Source of the DNA: JAHECE01 sp963780675
Lineage (GTDB): Bacteria > Actinomycetota > Actinomycetes > Actinomycetales > JAHECE01
DNA length: 64,000 nt
Reading direction: 5' to 3'
Assembly (NCBI GenBank): GCA_963780675.1
Contig: CAWACR010000003.1
Location: forward strand, 806,001 to 870,000
Shown: piece by piece, positions 27,500 to 36,700 of the stretch
How the letters are laid out: every line of letters starts with the position of its first letter
Position numbering within the stretch: the first letter of the stretch is position 1
Position numbers and translations under genes: made by a program
The notes under the pieces: generated by a model
Database searches by the model: none
What the model saw: the letters and a program-made list of their open reading frames with translations, nothing else
Told to the model about the DNA's origin: nothing

Positions 27500-28290
27500 G
27501 TGCCCCGCCGACCCAAGGCGCCGCTCGATCTCGGCGCGCTGCTGCCCTCGTGGGAGCTCGCACTGCGTGCTGAGCGGAAATCGCCGGCGACGGTGAACTC
27601 CTACGGCGACGGGGTGCGTGCGTTCATGGAGTGGTGCCGAGCCGAGGGCGTACCGGGTGCGTCATCGACAAGCCGACGCTCAACGGCTTCAACGGCCGGC
27701 CTGCTCGAGGCCGGGCGCGAGGCTTCCACGGTGCGCTCACGCCAGCTCGGTTTGCGCCGGTTCTCCGCGTGGCTCGCCGAGGAGGGTGAGATCGCGGCCG
27801 ACCCGCTCCTCGGCGTGAAAGCGCCGAAGCTCGACGCCAAGGTCATCGAGCCGCTCACCGACGACCAGATCCGGGCGCTGCTCAAGGCCTGCGCCGGGGA
27901 ACGACATGCGCGAGCGCCGCGATGAGTCGCTCGTGCGGTTCATGGTGGAGACCGGCGCACGCGCGGGGGAAGTCGTTGCGCTGGGGCTCGCGGACGTCGA
28001 CCTCGTCGCCGGGACCGCGATCGTGCGCCGCGGAAAGGGCGGCAAGGGGCGGGTCGCCCGTTCGGCCCGCCCACCGCGCGCGCGATCGACAGGTACGAGC
28101 GGGCTCGCGCGTCGCACCGCCTCGCGGCTTCGGCGGCCTTGTGGCTGGGGGATCGGGGCAAGGAGTTCCCCTACGACGCCTTCCACAAGACCTACGGGAG
28201 CGCGCCCTGCGCGCCGGGATCGTGGGGTTTCACCCGCATCTCCTTCGACACACGGCGGCGCACCGGTGGCTCGCCGCCGGAGGCTCAGAG
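27500..28290 (+). pseudogene. int: Tyrosine recombinase (phage-type integrase), frameshifted
   Basis: From GTG 27500 the N-terminal SAM-like core-binding domain is clear: LGALLPSWELALRAERKSPA, TVNSYGDGVRAFMEWCRAEG, STVRSRQLGLRRFSAWLAEE. The catalytic domain follows in other frames: SLVRFMVETGARAGEVVALG with the first catalytic Arg, IVRRGKGGKGR, then HPHLLRHTAAHRWLAAGG with the HxLR block. At least three frame changes occur after about 27890, and no C-terminal Tyr segment is seen after 28290. It most likely integrated the surrounding element at sigA and is now inactive. Confidence 0.85.
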
Positions 28291-28327
28291 GGTGGCCTTA
28301 CCGAGGACCAGCGCAACTGCCTGGTCC

Positions 28328-28616
28328 TCAGGCGACGTCGCTGAGGCGGCGAACCTTGGGTGCGCCGGATGCGCGCTCGTTGGCGAAATCGTAGGCCGAC
28401 TGCATCGCCAGCCAGGCGCGGGCGGTACCCACGCCGGCCTCCTCGAGCCGGACGGCGAGGTTCGGGCTGATCCGGGCGTGACCGTGCAGGACCCGGCTCA
28501 GGGTCACCCGCGAGATGCCGAGCCGGGAGGCCGCCTCGCCGACGCTCAGACCCGAGGTCGGCCAGGACGTCCTCACGCAGGATCTCGCCGGGGTGCACCG
28601 GGTTCTTCATCGCCAT
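28328..28616 (-). pseudogene. higA: HigA-type antitoxin, one frameshift
   Basis: From ATG 28616: MAMKNPVHPGEILREDVLAD, the signature opening of HigA/VapI antitoxins, then a one-base shift near 28551-28556 and LSVGEAASRLGISRVTLSRV (helix-turn-helix), ISPNLAVRLEEAG and a C-terminal tail AYDFANERAS. The shift is explained by one extra G in a GGG. The gene lies 16 nt downstream of higB in the usual toxin-first order. Normally it would bind DNA and neutralise HigB. Confidence 0.8.
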
Positions 28617-28632
28617 GATCCTCACCTCGCGC

Positions 28633-28912
28633 TCAGTGGTAGTCCTGATAGTCGACGAGTTCGACATCGCTCTCGACGAACCTGAACGTGATCCGCCAGT
28701 TGCCGTTCACCCAGATCGACCAGTGGCCGGCGAGGTCGCCCTTGAGCGGGTGGGTCCGGAACGACGGGATCGCTAGGTCTGTCGGGGCCTGCGCCACGTC
28801 GAGCAGCGGACAGGATGCGGAGCAGCTTCGGGACGTGGGCGGCTTGGACGCCCTGCTTCGACCCGTCGCGGTACAGCTGCTCCAGGCCCTTGTGCCGGAA
28901 GCCGACGATCAC
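28633..28912 (-). pseudogene. higB: HigB/RelE-type toxin, one frameshift
   Basis: From GTG 28912: VIVGFRHKGLEQLYRDGSKQ and HVPKLLRILS, then a shift, then DLAIPSFRTHPLKGDLAGHW, SIWVNGNWRITFRFVESD and VELVDYQDYH to the stop at 28633. Together they form a complete HigB ribosome-dependent mRNA interferase of about 92 residues. The shift is near 28800. Toxin and antitoxin each carry one frameshift, so either the module has died as a unit or both shifts are sequencing errors. Confidence 0.8.
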
Positions 28913-29460
28913 GCGACACAGCGTATCGCGTAGCGCTACACGATACACGAGTCGCAGGATCGGCCAACGTTCGGAGTGCCTGGTGGTGAGCTCCCCGACG
29001 TTCCGGATGCTCGAGCGGCCGGCGGCGAGACGCCCAGGCCCTTGCGCCGCGCTCGGCGTTGGTCAACGGCTCGGCGACGAGCAGGTCGGCGAGCTGCCAG
29101 GCGAAGGAGCTCAACGCGGGCCCGGATCCGGTCCGGCCACCGCGGGCGGGTACGGCGCCACCACCGCCCCAAGGCAACCCTCGTTGTCCCCGACGGCAGT
29201 CGGTCTACAGGCTGGGCCCGAAGCCACGCTGCGGGCCGGGCTGATCGAACGGGGGAGGGTGGAGGGCCGGCAGCCCGTAACCGCGACCTCGTCGTCACGC
29301 GCCGTAGCCGCCCAGCGGCAAGGCCGGGCGGAGTGAAGGGTGGGGCTCTGTCGACGGCTGAGCGTCAAAGGCTTGCCGGTCAGTCGGGGATATCGGTACC
29401 CACAGTGTTCAGGTTCGACCTGCTGACCTGGGCAAACGCACAGCGCGTAGTCATCCGGAG
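28913..29460. other. Right end of the decayed element, no gene seen
   Basis: No intact gene is supported. The minus strand around 29040-29160 has protein-like pieces (RPRWPDRIRARVELL in one frame, AWQLADLLVAEPLTNAERGA in another) that look like one frameshifted protein fragment of unknown family. The last 120 bp before the 29461 repeat are non-coding and probably carry the old attachment-site arm. Confidence 0.45.
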
Positions 29461-29480
29461 TGCGCGACTACCTGGACTGA
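29461..29480. repeat. Putative attR: second copy of the sigA 3' repeat
   Basis: Exact 20-bp copy of 23614-23633, outside any coding frame here. If excision is modelled, joining the two repeats places 29481 onward directly after the sigA stop, reconstructing the pre-insertion chromosome. Confidence 0.7.
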
Positions 29481-29626
29481 CGGACACGCCTACCGCGAGG
29501 TCTTTCAGCGGGTCAAGAGCCCTTCCCGGTACGTGACTCGCCGACCCGCAATTCCGCGCGGAAGGAGCGCACCGCTCGGGGTGACTGCGAGATTCTCTCC
29601 GACGGTGCGTCTCCTGCCGCGGACGG

Positions 29627-31281
29627 CTACGAGGTGGCCTCGCGGATCTCGACCCGGCGGATCTTCCCGGAGATGGTCTTCGGCATCGCGTCGACGAAGT
29701 CGACCACGCGTGGGTACTTGTACGGTGCGGTCCGGGCCTTGACGAAGGCCTGGATCTCCCGGCGCAGGGCGTCGCTCGGCTCGTACCCGGCGCCCAGCAC
29801 GATGGTCGCCTTGACGACCGTCCCGCGGACCTCGTCCGGCGCCCCCGTGATCGCGCACTCGACGACCGCCGGGTGCTGCATGACAACGCTCTCCACCTCG
29901 AACGGCCCAACCCGGTAGCCCGAGGTCTTGATCATGTCGTCCGTGCGGCCCACATACCAGAAGTAGCCGTCCTCGTCTTTCCCGGCGAGGTCGCCCGTGT
30001 GGTAGGCGTCGTCGTGCCAGCGGGACGCCGTCGCCTCGGCGTCGAGGAAGTAGCCCATGAACAGGCCGATCGGGCGCCGCCCTCCGGGTGTTCGGATGCA
30101 GATCTCGCCCCGCTCGCCCGGTTCGACCTCGCGGCCGTCCTCCGCGAGGAGGACGACGTCGTAGTTGGCGACGGCTTGCCCATCGAGCCGGCCTTGGTCG
30201 CCTGCCAGTAGTTCGTGACGACGGTCAGGGTCGTCTCGGTCTGGCCGTAGCCCTCCTTGAGCTCCAGCCCTGTCTTCTCGCGGAAGGTCTCGTAGACCAC
30301 GGGGTTCATCGCCTCGCCGGCGATGGTGCAGTGCTGGAGCCGCGAGAGGTCGTAGCGGGCGAGGTCGTGCGTCACGAGGAACCGGTAGACGGTGGGCGCT
30401 GCGCAGAACGTCGTGACGCCGTCGTCCTGGAGGTGCTGGAGGAGGCGCTCGGCGTCGAAGCGGTCGAAGTCGTAGACGTAGATCCCCGTCTCGAGGAACC
30501 ACTGGCCGTACAGCTTGCCCCAGACCGACTTCGCCCAGCCCGAATCCGAGAGGGTGAGGTGGAGGCCCTCGGGGTCCACCTTGTGCCAGTACTTCGCCGT
30601 GTCGATGTGCGCGATCGGGTAGGAGAAGTCGTGGACCACCATCTTGGGTTGTGCGGTCGTGCCGGAGGTGAAGTAGAGGAGCATCGGGTCGTCGACGGCG
30701 GGCAGGTCGGCGGGCGCGGGCTTCTCGAACGGTGGCGCCTCCGCGACGCCCTCGTCGAAGCCGTGCCAACCCGGCCGGGCGCCGCGCACGATCATCTTCT
30801 CGAGGTGGGTCCCGCACTCCGCCTCGGCCGCGTCCACCTGGGCGGCGATATCGCCGTCGTCCGTGCATACGACCGCGGTGATCCCGGCCTCCTGGAGGCG
30901 GAAGACGAGGTCGTACCGCTTGAGCTGGTGGGTGGCCGGCACCGCGATGGCGCCGATCTTGTGCAGGCCGAGGATCGCGTACCAGAACTCATAGTGCCGC
31001 TTGAGGATGAGCAGCACCCGGTCGCCCTTGCGGATGCCGAGAGTCAGGAAGAACGACGCCGCCTGGTCGCTGAGCGCCGCGACCTCGCCGAACGTCAGTG
31101 CGCGCCGTTCGCCGGCGTCGTTGCACCACAGCAGGGCGCGGCGGTTCGGAGTCTCCGCGCCGAGGCGGTCGACGACGTCATAGGCGAAGTTGAAGCCGGG
31201 CGGACAGTGGAGCGTGAAGGAGTCCGGGTGGCCGGCTTCGTTGAGCTCCTCGACGAGGTACTCACGGTGGAGTCCCAGCAC
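29627..31281 (-). pseudogene. AMP-forming acyl-CoA synthetase (medium-chain type), one frameshift
   Basis: A 550-codon enzyme of the ACSM/acetyl-CoA synthetase branch that adenylates carboxylic acids and forms the CoA thioester. Visible from 31281: NFAYDVVDRLGAETPNRRAL, LLYFTSGTTAQPKMVVHDFS (P-loop), IAGEAMNPVVYETFREKTGL, GYGQTETTLTVVTNYW, then a frame change at about 30165-30185 (one base missing after GGSMGKP-equivalent codons) and NYDVVLLAEDG, HTGDLAGKDEDGYFWYVGRT, DDMIKTSGYRVGPFEVESVV and the catalytic-lysine end PKTISGKIRRVEIR. All motifs are intact on both sides, so a sequencing error is plausible. Confidence 0.85.
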
Positions 31282-31542
31282 GGCACGCTCCTCACGGCGT
31301 CGGCGACGAACCGTCTCGATCGTAGGGCGGTGGCGTGTTGTGGCGGCGCCTTGTGGGGATCGGAGAATCGGGCTGTCGGCCGGGTGGTGACGGGCTGGGC
31401 GCGTGAGGCCGAGGCAGTCGGGTTCTCCAGATCACCCTTGCCCCCGCGGACGACGTCGGAACCAGGCTCCCGCGCAACCCCAGCGGTCCGGGCCGGGCGA
31501 GAGGCTCCTTCCTGAACGGTGTCTCCTCGCGCGCATCCCTGG

Positions 31543-31568
31543 TGACTCATGTCAAGATGCGCGCGTAG
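31543..31568 (+). repeat. Left terminal inverted repeat of the insertion sequence
   Basis: Pairs with 32876-32900 with one gap and two mismatches; the innermost run AAGATGCGCGCGTAG is identical. The transposase stop codon lies inside this end. Confidence 0.75.
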
Positions 31569-32793
31569 CGGGCTTCGTTGACTCTTGTGCGGGTGCGCGC
31601 GGGGAGGTGGCCTGGATCTCGGGTTTGCGCCGGGCTGAGGCCTTCGCCGTGGTCAGGGTCAGGAGCTCCGCGGTGAGGGCTTGGATCTGGCGCTGGATCG
31701 CCGCGGGGTTGAGTCCCGTGAGGGCATCCTTCATGATCGCTTTGTCCTCGACGGTGACCACTTCGTGGCGCTCGGCTCGGCGGTGTGGCGTGGTCGGGGT
31801 GTCGTACTTCTTGGTGATCTTCGCCCCGTCGCGGACCTTGGAGATCAGTTTCTGCTGGGCCAGGAAGTAGTTCGTCATGTGCGACTGCAGCTCCCAGATC
31901 CTGTTCAGGAGAGCCAGCTCGGCGGGTGTGTCGTAGCGGTGGTAGCCGACTACGGTGCGCACCACGGCCCAGTTCTTCTGCTCCACGTGCGCGCCGTCGT
32001 TGGAGTTGCCCGGCCGGGACCGGGTGAACGTGATCCGGCGCTGCTCGCACCAGTGCAGCAGGTGGTGGTTGATGAACTCGCTGCCGTTGTCGGAGTCGAT
32101 CCCCAGCAGCGGGAACGGCAGCACTGTGGAGATGTCCTGGAGCGCGGCGATCACCCACTTGCGGGCCTTGTTCGGTACGGACCGGTTCTCCGTCCAGCCG
32201 GTGGCGATGTCGGTCACGGTGAGCGTGTAGGCGTGCTCACCTGCGGCGTTGCCACCCTCGTGACCGACCAGGTCGATCTCCACGAACCCGGGCACCGCAT
32301 CGTCCCACTGCGCCCACGTGCGGATCGGGATCGACTCCTTCAGCAGCGAGCCCGGCTTGGTGTGGCTGCGCCCCCGCAGCGTCATCGCAGCCCGCGCTCC
32401 GGCCAGACGCCGATCCATGGTGGCCGGTGACATCGCCACCACTGCGGCGGCGACCTCGTCGCTGAGGTCGAGCTCACCGAAGCGTCGCAGCGTCGCCACG
32501 AGTTCACCCATGACCGGCGCGAGCCGCTTGCCCGTCGGCGCTCCCAGGACCGCCCAGCAGAACTGCAGCGCGTCGACGACGTCCGGCCCGTACGTGGGGG
32601 CCCGGGGCCGGCGCTCCCGCACGACCCGGGGGACCAGCGCCTGTCCGAGCGCCTTGCGCGCATGGTTGCGGTGCCAACCCGTCACCTGGCACAGCTCGTC
32701 GAGGATCGTGCCCTTCTCCTCCCGGCTCGCCCGCCGGTAACGCGTCGCGATCGCCTTCGTCACCGCCTGCCGCTGCCCCATCGTCAGTCCCAT
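31552..32793 (-). CDS. DDE (integrase-core) transposase
   Basis: A 413-residue transposase with an N-terminal helix-turn-helix region (MGQRQAVTKAIATRYRRASR, then LDELCQVTGWHRNHARKAL) and an rve catalytic core: first Asp in VEIDLVGHEGG, second in LGIDSDNGSEFINH, Glu in HVEQKNWAVVRTVVG. Its C-terminal tail is basic. The architecture is IS481-like but longer, as in an actinobacterial group often annotated only as 'integrase catalytic domain'. The frame is intact, ends match its position, and it is likely functional or recently so. Confidence 0.88.
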   Translation of the reverse strand: MGLTMGQRQAVTKAIATRYRRASREEKGTILDELCQVTGWHRNHARKALGQALVPRVVRERRPRAPTYGPDVVDALQFCWAVLGAPTGKRLAPVMGELVATLRRFGELDLSDEVAAAVVAMSPATMDRRLAGARAAMTLRGRSHTKPGSLLKESIPIRTWAQWDDAVPGFVEIDLVGHEGGNAAGEHAYTLTVTDIATGWTENRSVPNKARKWVIAALQDISTVLPFPLLGIDSDNGSEFINHHLLHWCEQRRITFTRSRPGNSNDGAHVEQKNWAVVRTVVGYHRYDTPAELALLNRIWELQSHMTNYFLAQQKLISKVRDGAKITKKYDTPTTPHRRAERHEVVTVEDKAIMKDALTGLNPAAIQRQIQALTAELLTLTTAKASARRKPEIQATSPRAPAQESTKPATRAS

Positions 32794-32875
32794 CCTCCGG
32801 GCCTACCGGCAGCACCTGCACCACCACGCCAGGCGCGCTCCACGCGCGCACTCCTTCGTGAGTCAACGACCCCAC

Positions 32876-32900
32876 CTACGCGCGCATCTTTCGTGAGTCA
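32876..32900 (-). repeat. Right terminal inverted repeat of the insertion sequence
   Basis: Inverted partner of 31543-31568. A second, imperfect copy of the GTGAGTCAAC end lies inside it at about 32857-32866. Confidence 0.75.
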
Positions 32901-33008
32901 ACGCGGCATCTTCCGCTCGGCCTATCTAGTGGCTAACCTAGGCTGTATGGCACTCTAGTTAGCATCTCGTAGTCCATGTGGGAGGCGGCTCTGCTCTAGG
33001 ACGAGGAT

Positions 33009-33107
33009 TCACCCGGCCGTGGGTCTCTGGGCTGGTGAGAGTGTGATGTCGCGGCCGAGGTTGTGGAGTTGGTGGGTGGAGCGTGCCTTCGCGGGGTCAG
33101 CGTTGTG
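33009..33107 (-). pseudogene. IS110-family transposase C-terminal relic
   Basis: The minus strand encodes HNADPAKARSTHQLHNLGRD then ITLSPAQRPTAG and a stop at 33009. It aligns with the C-terminus of the other IS110 relic (RDPDRAKTRAIDQLRNLGYD then ITLTPA). Only this last exon-sized piece remains, directly abutting the end of the SixA-like gene. The 32901-33008 stretch beside it is AT-richer and has a GCTAAC/GTTAGC inverted repeat (32932-32937, 32958-32963) but no gene. Confidence 0.6.
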
Positions 33108-33591
33108 GATTGCGCTCGAGGGCCCCGTCGGCCGGCCGGCCCACCTCCCGCAGGTGCCCCGTCTCGACATCCCACGCGGGCAGTGCGATGACCGCGAGGG
33201 CGGCGGTCGGCATCCGCACCTGATGACCGGTGAGCGACTCGATCAGTTCCTCGGCAGCGGGGTTGTGGGCAACCAGAGCGACGGTCCTGACGTCCTCGGG
33301 CAACCGGTGGACGAGTTCCAGCAGGTCGTCGCCGGAGAAGGTGTAGGCGGTGGGCTCGACTCGGGTGGGCGGCGGGGCGGGCAGCTCGGCGGCAATCAGC
33401 TCCCAGGTCTGCCGGGCCCGGGCGGCTGTCGAGACGACGGCCAGGTCCAGGGGGTCGAGGTGGGCAGCGATCCAGCGGCCGGTCTCCGGGGCCTGGCGGC
33501 GCCCGCGCGCGGCGAGTGGCCGTTCGTCGTCCCCGACCGGGATGGCCCAGTCGGACTTGGCATGCCGAACCACGATGAGGGTGCGCTCCAC
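33097..33591 (-). CDS. SixA-like phosphohistidine phosphatase
   Basis: A 164-residue histidine phosphatase: catalytic RHAKSDW (residues 9-15) with the RHG-type Arg-His, RPLAARGRRQAPETG, VVSTAARARQTWELI and the second His in VALVAHNPAAEEL. Proteins of this size remove phosphate from phosphohistidine (SixA) or small phosphoesters. Its 3' end meets an IS110 relic, so the last residues (ERNPQR) may be altered, but the domain is complete. The gene is downstream of, and on the same strand as, ndvB. Confidence 0.88.
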   Translation of the reverse strand: MERTLIVVRHAKSDWAIPVGDDERPLAARGRRQAPETGRWIAAHLDPLDLAVVSTAARARQTWELIAAELPAPPPTRVEPTAYTFSGDDLLELVHRLPEDVRTVALVAHNPAAEELIESLTGHQVRMPTAALAVIALPAWDVETGHLREVGRPADGALERNPQR

Positions 33592-33774
33592 CGAGGCCTC
33601 CTTCCGACCTTCCTCAGACTAGTGCGGGCGTCCGCGGTCGACGACGACCTCGCCCGGATACGATCCAGCCTGGCCGGTGACCAGCGGCCGTCTCGGGGCG
33701 GTTGCCCGGCGGCACGCGACCGTCGCCAAGGTCGGTGCGACGTCGCATCCGGCCGTCGGTCGGCCCCGGCGGCC

Positions 33775-36700
33775 TCACCGGCCGGTGCCGGGTCGGCTCT
33801 CCATCTCGACCGTCACCGGATGGGTGGCGCCGTCGTCGACGAGCGGGAGCCGGTCATCCGGCACCTCCACGCCGTCGACGACGACGCGCGCCACCCGCCG
33901 GGGTGAGGCGCAGTCCGCGGCGACGACGATGTCGTACGTGGCCCCACCGAACCGGTAGGTCACGCCGACCTCCCGCCACTCCGGGGGCAGGCAGGGGGCG
34001 ATCTCCAGCACGTCGCCGTGGCGCCTCAGCCCGAGGATGGCCTCGAGCCCTGCGCGGTACATCCACCCCGCGGACCCGGTGTACCAGGTCCAGCCGCCGC
34101 GCCCCACGTGCGGCTCCTCCGCGAACACGTCCGCCGCGACCACGTAGGGCTCGACCCGGTACGTCTCCGCCGCCTCGGGCGTCAGGGCGTGGGTGACCGG
34201 GTTGATGCGTTCGAAGACGGCGCCCGCGCGGTCCTCTCGACCGAGCGCGGCCCACGCGAAGACGGACCACAGGGCGCCGTGCGTGTACTGGCCACCGTTC
34301 TCGCGCACCCCCGGCGGGTAGGCGCGAATGTAGCCCGGGTCGGGCTCGGAGACGTCGAACGGCGGTGTGAAGAGCCGGACGATGCCCTCGTCCTCCATGA
34401 AGAGGTGCTCCTCGAGTTGCTCCATCGCCTGCTCCGCGCGCTCCGGGTCCGCCGCGCCGGAGAGCACGGCCCAGCTCTGCGCGATCCCGTCGATCCGGCA
34501 CTCGGTGCGCGAGGACGAGCCGAGCGGGGTCCCGTCGTCGAAGTAGCCGCGCCGGTACCACGCGCCGTCCCAGCCGTGCTCCTCGAGCGCGGCCACCAGC
34601 GACTCCTGCTCCTGCCGGCAACGCTCGGCGAAGACGACGTCGCCGCGAGCGCGGGCGAGCGCGCCGAACGTGGTGAGCGTGGCGTGGAGGAACCAGCCCA
34701 GCCACACGCTCTCGCCCTCACCTCCCGCGCCGACGCGGTTCATGCCGTCGTTCCAGTCGCCGGTGCCCATCAGCGGCAGACCGTGGCTGCCGTGCCGGAA
34801 GGCGTGCTGGACGGCGAGCACGCAGTGCTCGTAGAGGGAGGCCGAGCGGTCGGAGACCGACGGCCGGAAGTACCTCTCGGTCTGGTCCTCGCCGAGCATG
34901 TCGCCCTCGAGGAAGGGGACCTGCTCGTCGAGGACGGCGTCGTCGCCGGTCACCTCCACGTACCGGCAGACGGCATGGGCGAGCCACACGACGTCGTCGC
35001 TGATGCGGGTGCGCACGCCCTCGCCGGTGGCGGGCAGCCACCAGTGCTGCACGTCGCCCTCGAGGAACTGCCGACCGGCGGCGCGGAGGATGTGGCTCCG
35101 CGCGAGGGCGGGCTCCACGAGCGCCACGGTCATCGAGTCCTGAAGTTGATCCCGGAAGCCGTACGCACCGGACGCCTGGTAGTACCCGGAGCGGGCGAGC
35201 ATGCGGCACGCGAGGGTCTGGTAGAGCAGCCAGCCGTTCATCATGACGTCGAAGGTCTCGCTCGGGGTCCTGACCTGCACCACCGCAAGGCGGCGCGCCC
35301 AGAGCCGGCGGACGTCGTCGAGCACGTCGCGGGGGTCGGTCGCCCGGTAGCGGGCCACCAGGTCCCGTACCTCCGCCACATCGTGGCCCGCACCCATCAC
35401 CACGAGCACGTCCGCGTGCCCGCCCGGTTCCAGGTCGACTCGCTGCTGCAGGGCGGCGCACGGATCCAGACCCGGCCCGACGGCGCCCGAGAGCGGGTGC
35501 CCGTCGAAGATGGCCAGCGGCAGCTCCGCCGTGCCGTGCAGGCCGAGGAACTCGCGCCGGTCGCCGGTCCACGACTCCTGCCTGCCCGCCAGGTCGAGGA
35601 AGACCACCTGATCCGAGAACTGCGTGCTCCAGGGGTTGCGCACCAGGAAGGCGTTCGTCTCCTCATCGACGTCGGTGAGGAGGTGGCGCGACGTCCGGGT
35701 GCGGTCCGTGCCCAAGACGAGTTCGGCGTACGCCGTCACGGTGAGCGAGCGAGGTCGCCCGGTGGCGTTCGTCAGCGTGAGCAGCGCGAGCTTGACCGGG
35801 TCGTCCGGCGCGACGAAGACGGTCTCGTCGAGTTCGACGCCATCCATGTCGTGCGTGAAACGGGTGTAGCCGAACCCGTGGCGGGCCACGTGGCGACCGC
35901 CGGGGACCGGCGACGCGCTGGGCGAGGCGATCCGCCCCGTCGACTCGTCGCGGACGTAGATCGCCTCCGAGACCGGCGTCGAGACGGGGTCGTTCCGCCA
36001 CGGGGTGATCTGGTTGTCCCGGCTGTTGAGCCACCAGGTGTAACCGGCTCCCTCCGCCGTTGCGTGGAAGCCGAAGTGTTCGTTCGCGACGACGTTCATC
36101 CACGGCCCGGGTGTGGACCGGTCGCCCTCCAGCACCGTCACGTACTCGCGCCCGTCGAGGGAGAAGCCGCCGATGCCGTTGAACAGAAGGAGGGGGCCGG
36201 TGCGGTCCGGTGCGTGCGTGTCCCAGCCCGCTCGGGCGAGGTGCTCGATCGTGGGCGGAAGGCCCACCGGCGCCGGCCTCGCGAGTTGCTTCGTGAGGTC
36301 GCCGCGGCGCGCCACGAGGACGACTGCGGCCGCGGCGATGAGGGTGTCGATCGCGCGGGAGTCTGCCTGGTCCCGGCGCACGACGAGGATCCGCCCGTGC
36401 GCGTCCGGCGCCTCGGCACCGGCCTCGGAACCGGCGACGGAACCCACGCTCCCGGCCAGGCTCATCAGGGCCTGCTGGAGGTCCTGGACGTAGGAGGTGG
36501 CTCGTTCGTTGAGCAGGACCACGTCGACGGCGAAGCGCTTGAGCCGCCAGAAGGCGAACGCCTTCACCACCTCGCGCACCAGGACGATGTCGGCAAGGTC
36601 GTCGATCCGCACGACGACGATCGGCAGGTCGCCGGAGATCCCCAGCGACCACAGCGTGGACTGCGGTCCGGCGTCGCGGAGGAGACGCTCAGGCGCGCGC

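Larger units (their letters stand above)
23614..29480. mobile_element. Decayed integrated element in the 3' end of sigA
   Basis: The stretch between the two 20-bp repeats has everything expected of an old integrated plasmid or island. On the right half lies a broken tyrosine recombinase (27500-28290). At the left end is a relaxase N-terminal fragment. Between them are IS256-, IS1380-, IS110-, IS630- and IS3-like relics, a broken higBA pair, and two intact orphan genes (25839-26783). Base composition is visibly lower in GC around 25.8-27.1 kb than in the flanks. It cannot now be mobile on its own. Confidence 0.7.
31543..32900. mobile_element. Near-intact 1.36-kb DDE insertion sequence
   Basis: Ends are imperfect inverted repeats of about 25 bp: 31543-31568 (TGACTCATGTCAAGATGCGC then GCGTAG) and the complement of 32876-32900 (TGACTCACGAAAGATGCGCG then CGTAG). 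Further GTTGACTC motifs sit just inside both ends (31577-31584 and, inverted, about 32859-32866). A single transposase gene fills the element. No clear target duplication is seen in the immediate flanks. It lies between the acyl-CoA synthetase promoter region and an IS110 relic. Confidence 0.8.

Noticed and set aside
26784..27500. Possible genuine small genes in the low-GC debris
   Set aside because: Frames here show only short recognisable IS or winged-helix pieces without intact domains or ribosome sites.
32932..32963. GCTAAC...GTTAGC inverted repeat beside the insertion sequence
   Set aside because: Six-base arms 20 nt apart in a short AT-richer gap are expected by chance, and no gene start is close by.
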